A DNA stretch of 64,000 bases. Origin: Rhodovulum sp. ES.010. Its GTDB lineage: Bacteria; Pseudomonadota; Alphaproteobacteria; Rhodobacterales; Rhodobacteraceae. Position numbers and translations under genes: made by a program. Location of the stretch: NCBI RefSeq assembly GCF_900142935.1, contig NZ_FSRS01000001.1, positions 10,001-74,000 of the forward strand, in the 5' to 3' direction. Shown here in pieces: positions 10,672-18,422 of this stretch (its first letter is position 1; every line of letters starts with the position of its first letter). Below the pieces are notes generated by a model. It saw only the letters and a program-made list of their open reading frames with translations. It did not search any database and was not told the DNA's origin.

Positions 10672-10792
10672 ACTCTGGAGCAAATTTGGGCAATCTGGCG
10701 GCATGGCGCGCAAGCCGGATATTTGCATAACATATTGATAAAGAAAGATAGAAATGCCTGCGGCGAATTTGAGCAAACTACAGGCCCTTAGA

Positions 10793-10848
10793 CTCATAAC
10801 CTGAAGGTCGTAGGTTCAAATCCTACCCCCGCAACCAAAAAATCACCA
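10793..10848 (+). repeat. Attachment site 2 (junction of elements 1 and 2)
   Basis: This is an exact 56-base copy of 2156-2211. It contains the anticodon loop to CCA of tRNA-fMet plus 11 bases of flank, without the 5' half of the tRNA, so it is not a tRNA gene. It is the right end of element 1 and the left end of element 2. Confidence 0.92.
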
Positions 10849-11214
10849 TTAAACCAACGCCTTAGACCCGCAAGCCGCGGGCCTCTCGTCGTTGCCCCGC
10901 CAGGCGTGGAAGCCGCGTGGAAGACCGCGAACGGGAACAAGGGGTGTGGCGGGCGCGCAACACGCCATTAGGCGGCACCGAGCGATCCGCCTGCCGAAAC
11001 GCCCGTGGATAGGTGGGACATGGACGCCAAGTCGATGGAAGGGCAAGCACCAATAGGCCTGCGTGGCCCCTGCTGCGATAATGCAAGCCTGTCCCTGATT
11101 CCTCATGCAAATCGGACAGCGCTGAACCTGCTATGTCGCTTCGCAGATTCCGACTTTACCTGTGGCTACAGCGCTGGAAAATAACGCTCCCTGCTTCGTT
11201 ACGAACGGCCATCG
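10849..11214. other. Left end of element 2, no gene seen
   Basis: About 370 bases between the att site and the stop of the nuclease gene. No open frame here has convincing codon use or a ribosome site. It probably holds the left arm of the element and the terminator of the minus-strand operon. Confidence 0.4.
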
Positions 11215-11832
11215 CTACTTGATCGGCGCGTGCATCAAGGGAACGATGCTATGACGAACGAAAAAATCACAACCAGAATTCGGGCATTTGTGGCTCGTTC
11301 GAAAACTCAGCCTTGAGCCATCAATATCTTCCGTGATTGTCACATCGGAATGACGATCCACAAGGCGATTTCTCCATTCTTCAAGAACGGCCTTTGAATC
11401 GCCTTTCCGATGATAGATTATCAGTTCACCGTGATCCCGCCCAAGCATGGCAGTCCCGTACCGGTGAGAAAGCTGGTGGTAGCCGTCCTCAAGCCAGCGG
11501 TAGTCTTTGTGAACCTTTGCTTCGCCCAACCACATGAAGCTGTTGTGCTCGACGATCAGATCGCAGTGGCCATTCACGTGCCGATCGTGAATGGCGGAGA
11601 TGCCTCCAGACACCAGCATATCGGCGATGTGCATCGTAAGCTCGTCCTCACCTCTGTCCTTCGCCAATCCGCGATTATCGACCAGTCGCGAGAAACAAAA
11701 CGACAAAGCCTCTTCGAGAATTTTCAGACGCTCCCCGTGTGTTCTGGCGAGTTGCCAACGCAGCGCGCGCCCTCCAGGGCTATCTCCGAAAAAGCCCAAA
11801 TACTCTGACAAACGCATGTCTTCAGCAGCCAT
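11215..11832 (-). CDS. PD-(D/E)XK-like nuclease, third gene of putative defence operon
   Basis: This is 205 residues. The middle contains GHCDLIVEHNSFMWLGEAKVHKDYRWLEDGYHQLSHRY: Asp91, the E-x-K pair Glu104 and Lys106, and Gln120, with an upstream Glu in GEDELTMHIAD. That arrangement (E, D, ExK, Q) is the PD-(D/E)XK restriction-endonuclease-like signature. A CPNSGCDFF pair of cysteines near the C-terminus could bind metal. Its start follows the stop of the middle gene by three bases, so the operon is tightly coupled. It is the likely effector, cutting DNA when the other two genes sense infection; that role is inferred. Confidence 0.7.
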   Translation of the reverse strand: MAAEDMRLSEYLGFFGDSPGGRALRWQLARTHGERLKILEEALSFCFSRLVDNRGLAKDRGEDELTMHIADMLVSGGISAIHDRHVNGHCDLIVEHNSFMWLGEAKVHKDYRWLEDGYHQLSHRYGTAMLGRDHGELIIYHRKGDSKAVLEEWRNRLVDRHSDVTITEDIDGSRLSFRTSHKCPNSGCDFFVRHSIVPLMHAPIK

Positions 11833-11835
11833 CTA

Positions 11836-12225
11836 CTAAACGGCCTTCAGGGAATAGAAGATGCGGACATGGGCCATCGGCTCCTCTACGATCTCGCCAG
11901 ATATCGGGTGAGCCAGAACGCCAGTTTCCATCAAGTCGCGAAACTCTTCTGTAGATAGGTGCAGCTGTCCCTCTTCGGCATCTTCCAGGTAACCGTGAAT
12001 TTCGAGTATCGGGCACTCACTCGTGGCCAAGATGCTCAAAGCCGGTAGCAATAACTTTCGGTGCTTTTCATTATCAAGGCGCTCATAGAAGAAAGAAAAC
12101 CCCAAGTGTGCGCCGTCGCCTTCCCTGACACCAGAAAGGACATCCGTAACCGCCAGACATACGGATCGCATGTCTGGGGAAAGCTTTGAAGCGGCTAAGC
12201 GGTCTCTGAACTCCCCGATACTCAT
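11836..12225 (-). CDS. Unknown protein, middle gene of putative defence operon
   Basis: A 129-residue soluble acidic protein with no recognised motif. The C-terminal half (EEFRDLMETGVLAHPISGEIVEEPMAHVRIFYSL) looks like an alternating strand/helix fold. It sits seven bases after the first gene and three bases before the nuclease, so all three should be made together. Its size and place suggest an adaptor or an inhibitor of the nuclease, but nothing in the sequence decides this. Confidence 0.65.
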   Translation of the reverse strand: MSIGEFRDRLAASKLSPDMRSVCLAVTDVLSGVREGDGAHLGFSFFYERLDNEKHRKLLLPALSILATSECPILEIHGYLEDAEEGQLHLSTEEFRDLMETGVLAHPISGEIVEEPMAHVRIFYSLKAV

Positions 12226-12232
12226 GTTGGTA

Positions 12233-13294
12233 CTATGACACGCTGCCGGCTTCCAGCTTAGCCTTTTTTCCGAGGCGGTCGATTACAAACTCGTAATCAG
12301 TCGCCCGCACACAGTTTTTGATCTGCGCGCCGGTAATCACTGGAGTTCCACCCCCACCGTTACCTGCCGGCCCAGATGCCGATAGGCTCAAGGATGGCGT
12401 ATAAGTCACGTTATCCTCGTGGAAAGCCCACTCCACAGTGATTCGATAGATCGCGATTGCTTCCACCGCGTCTTTACCGGCTACATGGTAGGCTTCCGTC
12501 CGCTGATCAGCGTTGGCTCGCCGGCGGGGCATCTTCTCGTCCTTAATGCCACCCGTTGTGGTCTGGAAGGTCATCTGCGTAACTGTACCTTCCTTTGCGT
12601 CTTCGTAGAATGGACGTACAGCTGGGAAGAGGTTCACACCCTTGTCGAGTGGCACGATTCTCCAGCTATTGACGGTCCTCTTGAGGACAGAGTGCAACCC
12701 ATGCACGTCGGCCTCTGGCACCCCGCGGGGAAAATCCACGCGTATCTCCAGAAAGTCGCGCTCGTGAGGCATCCAGATTACGTGAAACATTTGAACAGGC
12801 TGCCGCTTCAATCCAACAACCTCTTCGTATCGAGCTTTCATTCCCGAGGGATCATCAAATTCCTGAAAGGGAATTTCTTCCCGTGTTTTTATCCAAAGTA
12901 CCGAAGAGAGCATGATCCCCACGCCATCTTCATTTCTCTCGAACTTAACGATAGACATATCGCCAGTGCCTTTAGCCAATTCATCTTCGGGCATTAAGTA
13001 GGGGTAGCTCGTGGTGGCAGGGGCATCGGAGATTTCGGCACTCAACAACTTGTTTTGGATCGCGCTGCGAAGTGCCGGATCGACCGCATAAAGTTTCGTA
13101 AACTTCTCGCCGCAAAGCAGATGCTCAACCAAAGCATCTTCCAATCTGCCGCAATCGACTTTTTTTTCTGAAGCTTCAATTTTCTTAAGCGTTGAATCCC
13201 AGCCGTAACTGGTGGAGACGCCGTTGGCTTGTAGAATTTTCTTTGCGTTCGTCCAATTCATTCGGTGACGAAGAGTGCGAAAAAGTTCTTCCAT
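12233..13294 (-). CDS. Unknown protein, first gene of putative defence operon
   Basis: A 353-residue protein with no family I recognise. The N-terminal 75 residues (ELFRTLRHRMNWTNAKKILQANGVSTSYGWDSTLKKIE) look helical, perhaps a DNA-binding or adaptor domain. The centre (about 90-210) is rich in predicted strands, and a Gly-rich linker (GPAGNGGGG, near 310) precedes a last helical segment. Base composition is lower in GC than in the integrase and Rep genes. Position at the left end of an integrative element, opposite the integrase, is the usual cargo place. A sensor role is conceivable but unproven. Confidence 0.65.
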   Translation of the reverse strand: MEELFRTLRHRMNWTNAKKILQANGVSTSYGWDSTLKKIEASEKKVDCGRLEDALVEHLLCGEKFTKLYAVDPALRSAIQNKLLSAEISDAPATTSYPYLMPEDELAKGTGDMSIVKFERNEDGVGIMLSSVLWIKTREEIPFQEFDDPSGMKARYEEVVGLKRQPVQMFHVIWMPHERDFLEIRVDFPRGVPEADVHGLHSVLKRTVNSWRIVPLDKGVNLFPAVRPFYEDAKEGTVTQMTFQTTTGGIKDEKMPRRRANADQRTEAYHVAGKDAVEAIAIYRITVEWAFHEDNVTYTPSLSLSASGPAGNGGGGTPVITGAQIKNCVRATDYEFVIDRLGKKAKLEAGSVS

Positions 13295-13574
13295 CTGATC
13301 CTACCGTCTGTTCGCGGTGCTCATGCTCGGCCAAGCGGTGATGTCAATCCTCCAGGGCGCATACGCTGACTGACTTCCTATTCCTTCTACCCAATGGAAG
13401 GGGTCTTTTGCCGCAGTGCAAGTCCAAATCATTCACCGTTGCTTCCGTTGCCGGAAAGGTACGTTGCACCGCAGGCAAAACGTTCGCGACTGATCGCCGC
13501 ACGGCCGAGAAAGCGCTGCACCTAACGCGGCGAGCAGCAAAGGCCGCGGACCGCTTAGATAGTCTAAGCGCTGC
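13295..13574. other. Intergenic region between defence operon and rep
   Basis: About 280 bases. It should hold the promoter of the three-gene operon, which reads leftward from 13294. No gene or clear repeat seen. Confidence 0.35.
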
Positions 13575-14726
13575 CTATTCTGTGAACCGATACCGCGCCT
13601 TCGCCTCGGTCAGCTTGTTCGCCGCGCGTTCTGGATCGGCGCGGATGGCGTCGGCCAGGCGCGCGCCCAGGCGTTCCATGTGGTCCGATAGCTCGGGCTC
13701 CGGCACGCCTTCCAGCGCGGCCAGAGTGGTGGCGTTGCCGGTGAGCTGGGCCATGATCAGCCGGATATGTTCGGCGCGGTGAACGTACCGCACGCTGTCG
13801 GGGTCAACGTGGCTGCGCATCTCTGTCAGGTCGCCCTCGCATTCGGCCGCTGCCATGTCCCAGATCGGATGGTTCGGCCAGCGCGCGCGGTTGCTGTCGG
13901 TGGGGTCGGGCTGGCTGTACCGGACCTGGGCCAGGGTCCGCGCGACCACATCGCCAAAGAGCGCGTCGAACTCCGCCCATTGCCGGATTTGCCAGCGGTC
14001 CTTGAGGTGGTCCTTGCCGGCGCGCACCTCGATCCGCCAGACCTGGCTTTGCGTGCGGTCCTCGGGGTTCAGCGGGGGCAGGCCGTCGCGGGCCAGGTTG
14101 GCGTTCCAGATATCCCACCAGATCGTCTTGCGGCGGTCGATCACCTCGCGCCGCTTGTCGTAGAGGATGATCTGGCGGCCGGGCATCTTGCCGACCGTGA
14201 CCGACGTGAAACGCCCGGACTTGCCGTTGCTGCGCACGTCCTCCGAGGCGATGAGCTGGTCCGCGCGGTTCGCGTGGCTGTGGATCACGAAGTTCTCGGG
14301 CACCAGCTCGAACTCGGGCGCCAGGATATCGACGCAGAAATCCGCCCGGCCGATGCTGACCTGGTGCGCGCCATGGCGGATGCCGAGCCGGTCCAAGGTC
14401 TTGTCGATCTGCGCGCGGGCATAGCCGAGCCCTTGGGTGGCCAGCAGGGTGGAGCCCACCGAAAGCCGGATGCCCCAGGGGTCGCGCGCGTTCGGCTTCT
14501 TGAAGAACCATGTCATGTCCAGCGGCCCGCCCTTGAGAATGAAGCGATAGCCGTTGCCGCCGTGGTGAAGCAGATCGAACTCGACGCCGCCATAGCTGAC
14601 CGGGACCGGCGCGCGGGCCTCTTCCGCCTTCTCGCGTTCACCGTCGAGATAGTCGAACAGCTCGGGCGGGATGTTGGCCTGGATGGAAAGCGCGATGGTG
14701 TCGAAACCGCGGTGAACGATCTGCAT
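13575..14726 (-). CDS. Rep-like replication initiation protein
   Basis: About 383 residues from the ATG at 14726, which has an AGGAG site seven to eleven bases upstream; the longer frame upstream lacks one. HRGFDTIALSIQANIP at the N-terminus, VSIGRADFCVDI and the GRQIILYDKRREVIDRRKTIWWD stretch match rolling-circle or phage-type Rep proteins in which YDKR..E carries catalytic or structural residues. WRIEVRAGKDHLKDRW is also typical of that family. It would initiate replication of the excised element. It replaces the primase-helicase used by element 1. Confidence 0.72.
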   Translation of the reverse strand: MQIVHRGFDTIALSIQANIPPELFDYLDGEREKAEEARAPVPVSYGGVEFDLLHHGGNGYRFILKGGPLDMTWFFKKPNARDPWGIRLSVGSTLLATQGLGYARAQIDKTLDRLGIRHGAHQVSIGRADFCVDILAPEFELVPENFVIHSHANRADQLIASEDVRSNGKSGRFTSVTVGKMPGRQIILYDKRREVIDRRKTIWWDIWNANLARDGLPPLNPEDRTQSQVWRIEVRAGKDHLKDRWQIRQWAEFDALFGDVVARTLAQVRYSQPDPTDSNRARWPNHPIWDMAAAECEGDLTEMRSHVDPDSVRYVHRAEHIRLIMAQLTGNATTLAALEGVPEPELSDHMERLGARLADAIRADPERAANKLTEAKARYRFTE

Positions 14727-14903
14727 GGGGATTACGCTCCTTTCTGTATTTCTAGAGGGGGGTGCTACAATCACCCCCCTCTGGCGGCGGCGCCGCTCTG
14801 GGTGGGTTGGTTTTCTGGGAAGGGTGGGCGCTGGCGCGCCCTCAAAGGTGCCTCCGGCGGGGCAGCTTTGGTTTTGGGGCCGGGCAGGTCTGCCCGGCGC
14901 CGG

Positions 14904-15128
14904 TTATTCGTGGTCCATCGCCTTTTGCCTGGCGATCCATTTCTCGGCGCGTTCAGCGCATTTGGCGACGTTCAGCAGGTCGTTATGGGCGAAGGAACTG
15001 CTCGACCGCCAGTCGCCTTCCGCCGTCTTGTAGCCGCGCGAGAAATCGACGGAGTGGAAGCCGTCATTGTCCCAGATCGTCGCGGTGATCAGCCCGATCT
15101 TGAACTTGTAAGCTGGTTGATTGGTCAT
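14904..15128 (-). CDS. Small conserved protein of integrative elements
   Basis: A 74-residue protein: MTNQPAYKFKIGLITATIWDN, then SVDFSRGYKTAEGDWRSSSSFAHNDLLNVAKCAERAEKWIARQK. The K-I-G-x-I-x-A-T-I-W pattern is that of small proteins common on ICEs and satellites, of unknown function. It probably belongs to the same transcript as the rep gene. Confidence 0.7.
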   Translation of the reverse strand: MTNQPAYKFKIGLITATIWDNDGFHSVDFSRGYKTAEGDWRSSSSFAHNDLLNVAKCAERAEKWIARQKAMDHE

Positions 15129-15257
15129 AACTTCTGTCCCTTCTGTAGTGCTTTACCTGGGCATGACAGGGGCGCGAGGTGACGCCACCCCGCGCCCCAT
15201 CAGAGCCATCCGGCCCCAAAATCCCGCGCGGTGCTGCCAACCCCGCGCGGGCAAAAC

Positions 15258-15497
15258 TCAGTTCTGCGAAGTGTGCTGCCGCCGCCGCGCTTCCGCCCAA
15301 TCGCGCAGATCGGCGCGGCGGTAGCGGACCGACCGGCCCGCCTTGTAGAAGGCCGGCCCCGCGCCCGACACGCGCCATTTCTGCAAGGTGCGCACGCTCT
15401 GGCAGAGGTAATCCGCCGCCTCGGTCTCGGTGATGAATCCGTTCCAGTAGTCGGGAGCGGGCGCCGCCTGGTCGGTGGAAAATGCCTGGTGCTGCAT
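15258..15497 (-). CDS. AlpA/excisionase-like helix-turn-helix protein
   Basis: About 79 residues from ATG 15497. GFITETEAADYLCQSVRTLQKWRVSGAGPAFYKAGRSVRYRRADLRDWAEARR is a classic HTH_17 excisionase/AlpA fold. It matches the position and role of the AlpA-like gene in element 1. The frame is open further upstream but a methionine nearer to the HTH gives the usual family length. Confidence 0.85.
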   Translation of the reverse strand: MQHQAFSTDQAAPAPDYWNGFITETEAADYLCQSVRTLQKWRVSGAGPAFYKAGRSVRYRRADLRDWAEARRRQHTSQN

Positions 15498-15581
15498 GTT
15501 GATCGTCCTTTGCTTGCCTCGTGCTATGGGACGACCATAGGTGCGCCGAGCTGCGCCACGCGAGCCCAATCGCTGGACGAA

Positions 15582-16301
15582 TTAGGTGTCGGAACTGGCG
15601 ATAATTCGTCCAGCGATTTTCCTTGACGTGCTGATCGACGCTTTCTGCTCGCGGATGACGCGCGAGGCGGGGCAGTCCGGGTTGATCTGTTCGAAAGCTG
15701 CCACGCAGAACTGCGAGGCCGGCGTGATGGCTTGCCCGTCATCCGTGACGTCGCGCGTGAAAGGCTGGTCCGTCACGCTGCACCACAGATCGTGGATGTT
15801 CCGCATCCAGATGCGCAGGCCCCAATCCCGTTGGGCGCCGCGTTTCCCGTTGCCCAGGTGCGCCGGCGCATCTTCCAAAGCGGAGGCAAGCCCGCCGATG
15901 ATCCGTTCAACGGCCGGCAAGTCCAGCGCAACGGATAGGGCTTCCGTTTCAAAGCCGTCCAAAGAGATTTCGAACGCCGTTTCCGAACCGGTGAGGGCGC
16001 CCGGAAGACCGGTTTCGATTTCCGTTACCAACGCCTCCCTGGCTTTCGGCGGCAGGGTCTCAAGCGCGGCGGCGAGGTTTCGGGCGAGTTTCGCAGCCTT
16101 CGCGAGTTCCCGTTCCGAATCCGCCTTGCGGGCGGTGCGTTGATGCCGCGCGGTCTCCCAACGATAGATCGCGGCGCAATCCTCAAGGTCTTGGCGGAAG
16201 CGCGCCGGATCGGCCGCGCTCAGCCCGCCGATGCGGCAGAGCCTTGCGACATCTTCGGGCGTGTAGGTGGGAGCATAGAAGTCAGGGGGCACAATCGGCA
16301 T
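15582..16301 (-). CDS. Conserved unknown protein of element 2
   Basis: About 239 residues from MPIVPPDFYAPT. The N-terminal part (YTPEDVARLCRIGGLSAADPARFRQDLEDCAAIYRW) and the middle are helical. The C-terminal part has WCSVTDQPFTRDVTDDGQAITPASQF, which resembles a segment in the equivalent gene of element 1 (8617-9450). No enzyme motif is visible. Conservation of place between AlpA and integrase suggests a role in the element life cycle. Confidence 0.7.
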   Translation of the reverse strand: MPIVPPDFYAPTYTPEDVARLCRIGGLSAADPARFRQDLEDCAAIYRWETARHQRTARKADSERELAKAAKLARNLAAALETLPPKAREALVTEIETGLPGALTGSETAFEISLDGFETEALSVALDLPAVERIIGGLASALEDAPAHLGNGKRGAQRDWGLRIWMRNIHDLWCSVTDQPFTRDVTDDGQAITPASQFCVAAFEQINPDCPASRVIREQKASISTSRKIAGRIIASSDT

Positions 16302-16325
16302 GGTCGTCCTAGCTGGCCGGATCAT

Positions 16326-16446
16326 TTCACGTCACCACTCGCAAGGCCGGTCGGCCATTGCCAGCGTCTCCGAGCCACCGAACTCAGCCGGGACGCGTTT
16401 TCTTCGGCCGCGCGCCGCACCGCGTCGTCGGCCAGGTGCGTCTAGA
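16326..16446 (-). pseudogene. Orphan copy of the integrase 2 3' end
   Basis: About 120 bases are nearly the same as the last part of integrase 2 (17018-17130), including the stretch encoding ADDAVRRAAEENASRLSSVLG, with small indels. It is not preceded by an integrase body. The two copies bracket the lipoprotein gene at 16559-16915, so the gene seems to have come in with, or between, a duplicated integrase end. Confidence 0.8.
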
Positions 16447-16558
16447 CAAGGCGAACTCGGCACGTCCACCTGCGCCAATATGGCGCTTTCCTTCTCGTGG
16501 ACCGAGTTGACCGGATCGCATACCAGAGTGGTCTACGTCATATAACCAGAGGGAAAGT

Positions 16559-16915
16559 ATGCGTATTTTTGTTGGAGTGTGTGCGTTGGTTTTGGTTCTG
16601 GGGGCATGCAGCGACGCGAAGAAAGCGAGCGAGGTTCCCCCGGCAGCGATTTCAACAAGTGAGTACCGCGGAATGTCCTGCTCGCAACTGAGGACCGAGG
16701 CTGCTCTCATAAGAAAACGGACGCCGGCTTTGGAAGCGGCCGTTGAAAAGTCATACAAGCACGACAAGAACATGGAAGCCGTTACCTGGATTCTGTTCTG
16801 GCCTGCCGTTTTTGCCATGGATGGCAACGATAGCGAAAGCCAGGCGCTTTCGCAGGCGCGCGGTGAACTCGAAGCGATCCATGCGTCGATGGAAAGCAAA
16901 GGGTGCCGCATGTAG
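16559..16915 (+). CDS. Small lipoprotein (paralogue of 43110-43457)
   Basis: A 118-residue protein with a lipoprotein signal: MRIFVGVCALVLVLGAC, lipobox LGAC, Cys17 as the lipidated residue. The mature part has SCSQLRTEAALIRKRT, a hydrophobic WILFWPAVFAMDGND and a final LEAIHASMESKGC. The same pattern (SCSQL, GND, A.G.L.AIE..M..K.C) is found in the lipoprotein at 43110-43457. It reads against the surrounding element genes and lies between two copies of an integrase 3' end. Exclusion of phages or plasmids at the envelope is a reasonable guess for such cargo, but there is no direct evidence. Confidence 0.8.
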   Translation: MRIFVGVCALVLVLGACSDAKKASEVPPAAISTSEYRGMSCSQLRTEAALIRKRTPALEAAVEKSYKHDKNMEAVTWILFWPAVFAMDGNDSESQALSQARGELEAIHASMESKGCRM

Positions 16916-17012
16916 CGGCCAAAACCTGCGCCAGGGCATCCCGTTTGGCGACGCCGTCGAAAAGATGCCCTCGGCGCCATTTTTGCCCAATCGCGATGCG
17001 CTGCGGGCGTCT

Positions 17013-18200
17013 CTATTTCACCACACGCAAGGCGGGCATGGCATTGCCGGCGTCTCCGAGCACCGAACTCAGCCGGGACGCGTTTTCTTCGGCCGCGCGC
17101 CGCACCGCGTCGTCGGCCAGGTGCGCATAGCGCATCGTCGTCTGAAGCTGTGTATGCCCCAGGAGCTTGCCGACCATCTGGATCGGCATGCCGGACGACA
17201 CGGCATTTGATGCATAGGTGTGGCGCAGATCGTGAATGCGCACGTCCGGCAAGCCGGCCCGCGCCCGGATGCGGCGCCAGGGATGCTGGAAATCGGTCGC
17301 GTATTGGCCGGGCACCTTGCCGGCGATCACGTAAGGGTTGCCGGGCACGTGCGGGATGGAATGCAGAACGTCCCGCGCGGCCTGGGGCAGGGGGATGCGC
17401 CGCGCGCCGGTTTTGGTGTCGGGCAGCTCCAAGCCCTGGGCCGTGACATACTCCCATTTCAGTGTCTGGATTTCCCCGAGGCGGCAACCAGTCAGAATGA
17501 GCAGGCGGAAGGCGCCGACCATGTGCGGGGTTTCCGAGCCCTCCCGCAGCACCTCGCTCAGCACCGTGCCGAGTCGTTGCAGCTCGGCTTGCGTCAGATA
17601 CCGCTCGCGCTTCTTCTCCCGGTATTTCGGCACGTGGCGGCACGGGTTCGAGCCGTCCGGGCGCAGGCCCCAGACTTCCGCCAGGTTGAACATCTTGGAA
17701 ATCACGCCGAGCACCCGGTTGGCCTGGTACGGCACATGCCGCAGCCGGTGATGGAGTTCGGCCACGTCGCTGCGCGCCACGTCCACCACCTTGAACGTGC
17801 CGATGGCCGGCTTGATGAACAGGTCGATGCAGCGCCGGTACTCTTTCTGCGTCGAGACCTTGCAGCGTTCCGCCACGTGGGTTTCGAAGAACCGATCACA
17901 GAGCGCGGCGACGGTCGGGGCGCGGCGGTGCTGCGCGATTTCCTCGATTGGATCGCTGCCGCGGCACAGATCGCCCAGGAGTTCCTTGGCCCGCGCTCTG
18001 GCCATGTCCGCGGTGATGCTGCCATGCCGGCCGAGCGAGGTGCGCCGCGTACGGCCGCCCTTCTTGTATTGGAGCTGATAGGTCTTCACGCCGGTGCGCA
18101 TCACCCGCACACCAAAGCCCTTCACCTCGCTGTCCCAGACGAAGTAATCGCGCGCCTCCGGCGCCAGGGCATCCACGCTGCGCTTGGTCAGTTTCGGCAT
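17013..18200 (-). CDS. Tyrosine integrase 2 (DUF4102 type)
   Basis: About 395 residues from MPKLTKRSVDAL; the start is chosen because the family begins just before the KLTKRSVDAL..DYFVWDSEVKGFGVRV arm-binding domain. Catalytic residues: Arg in TGCRLGEIQ, His-x-x-Arg in IHDLRHTYAS, His in LLGHTQLQTT and Tyr in MRYAHLAD. It lies 177 bases from the right att site of element 2 and should recognise the tRNA-fMet 3' end. It is only distantly like integrase 1 although both use the same target. Confidence 0.95.
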   Translation of the reverse strand: MPKLTKRSVDALAPEARDYFVWDSEVKGFGVRVMRTGVKTYQLQYKKGGRTRRTSLGRHGSITADMARARAKELLGDLCRGSDPIEEIAQHRRAPTVAALCDRFFETHVAERCKVSTQKEYRRCIDLFIKPAIGTFKVVDVARSDVAELHHRLRHVPYQANRVLGVISKMFNLAEVWGLRPDGSNPCRHVPKYREKKRERYLTQAELQRLGTVLSEVLREGSETPHMVGAFRLLILTGCRLGEIQTLKWEYVTAQGLELPDTKTGARRIPLPQAARDVLHSIPHVPGNPYVIAGKVPGQYATDFQHPWRRIRARAGLPDVRIHDLRHTYASNAVSSGMPIQMVGKLLGHTQLQTTMRYAHLADDAVRRAAEENASRLSSVLGDAGNAMPALRVVK

Positions 18201-18376
18201 TCTTGTCCCCTCTCTCCGGCGCTTCCGTGGAAGCCTGGTGGAAGATTCCGAGCGGAAATCACGGGGTAAGGCGTAGAAAGCGAGCGCAGCCGCCGTCAAT
18301 GAAAAAGCAATAGGTTCAACAAGATAGGGTAGGCGGGCGCAGGTTGGCGAAGGTGGGGGGATTGGCCCGAGCCGGC

Positions 18377-18422
18377 CTCATAACCTGAAGGTCGTAGGTT
18401 CAAATCCTACCCCCGCAACCAA
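18377..18422 (+). repeat. Attachment site 3 (right end of element 2)
   Basis: A 46-base exact copy of 2156-2201 (tRNA-fMet 3' end). Flank beyond CCA differs from the other two copies. On the minus strand it encodes the last 14 residues and stop codon of the serine recombinase that follows. Confidence 0.92.

Larger units (their letters stand above)
10793..18422. mobile_element. Integrative element 2 (Rep plus nuclease-operon cargo)
   Basis: Bounded by tRNA-fMet 3'-end copies at 10793-10848 and 18377-18422. From the right end it carries integrase 2, a lipoprotein insert, a gene related to the unknown gene of element 1, an AlpA-like HTH, a small conserved gene, a Rep-like protein and, at the far left, a three-gene operon with a nuclease. 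The order mirrors element 1 (integrase, unknown, AlpA, replication, cargo). No capsid or conjugation genes are present. Confidence 0.78.

Noticed and set aside
10793..10848. A second tRNA-fMet gene
   Set aside because: Only the 3' half is present and the acceptor and D arms are missing. It is an attachment site copy.
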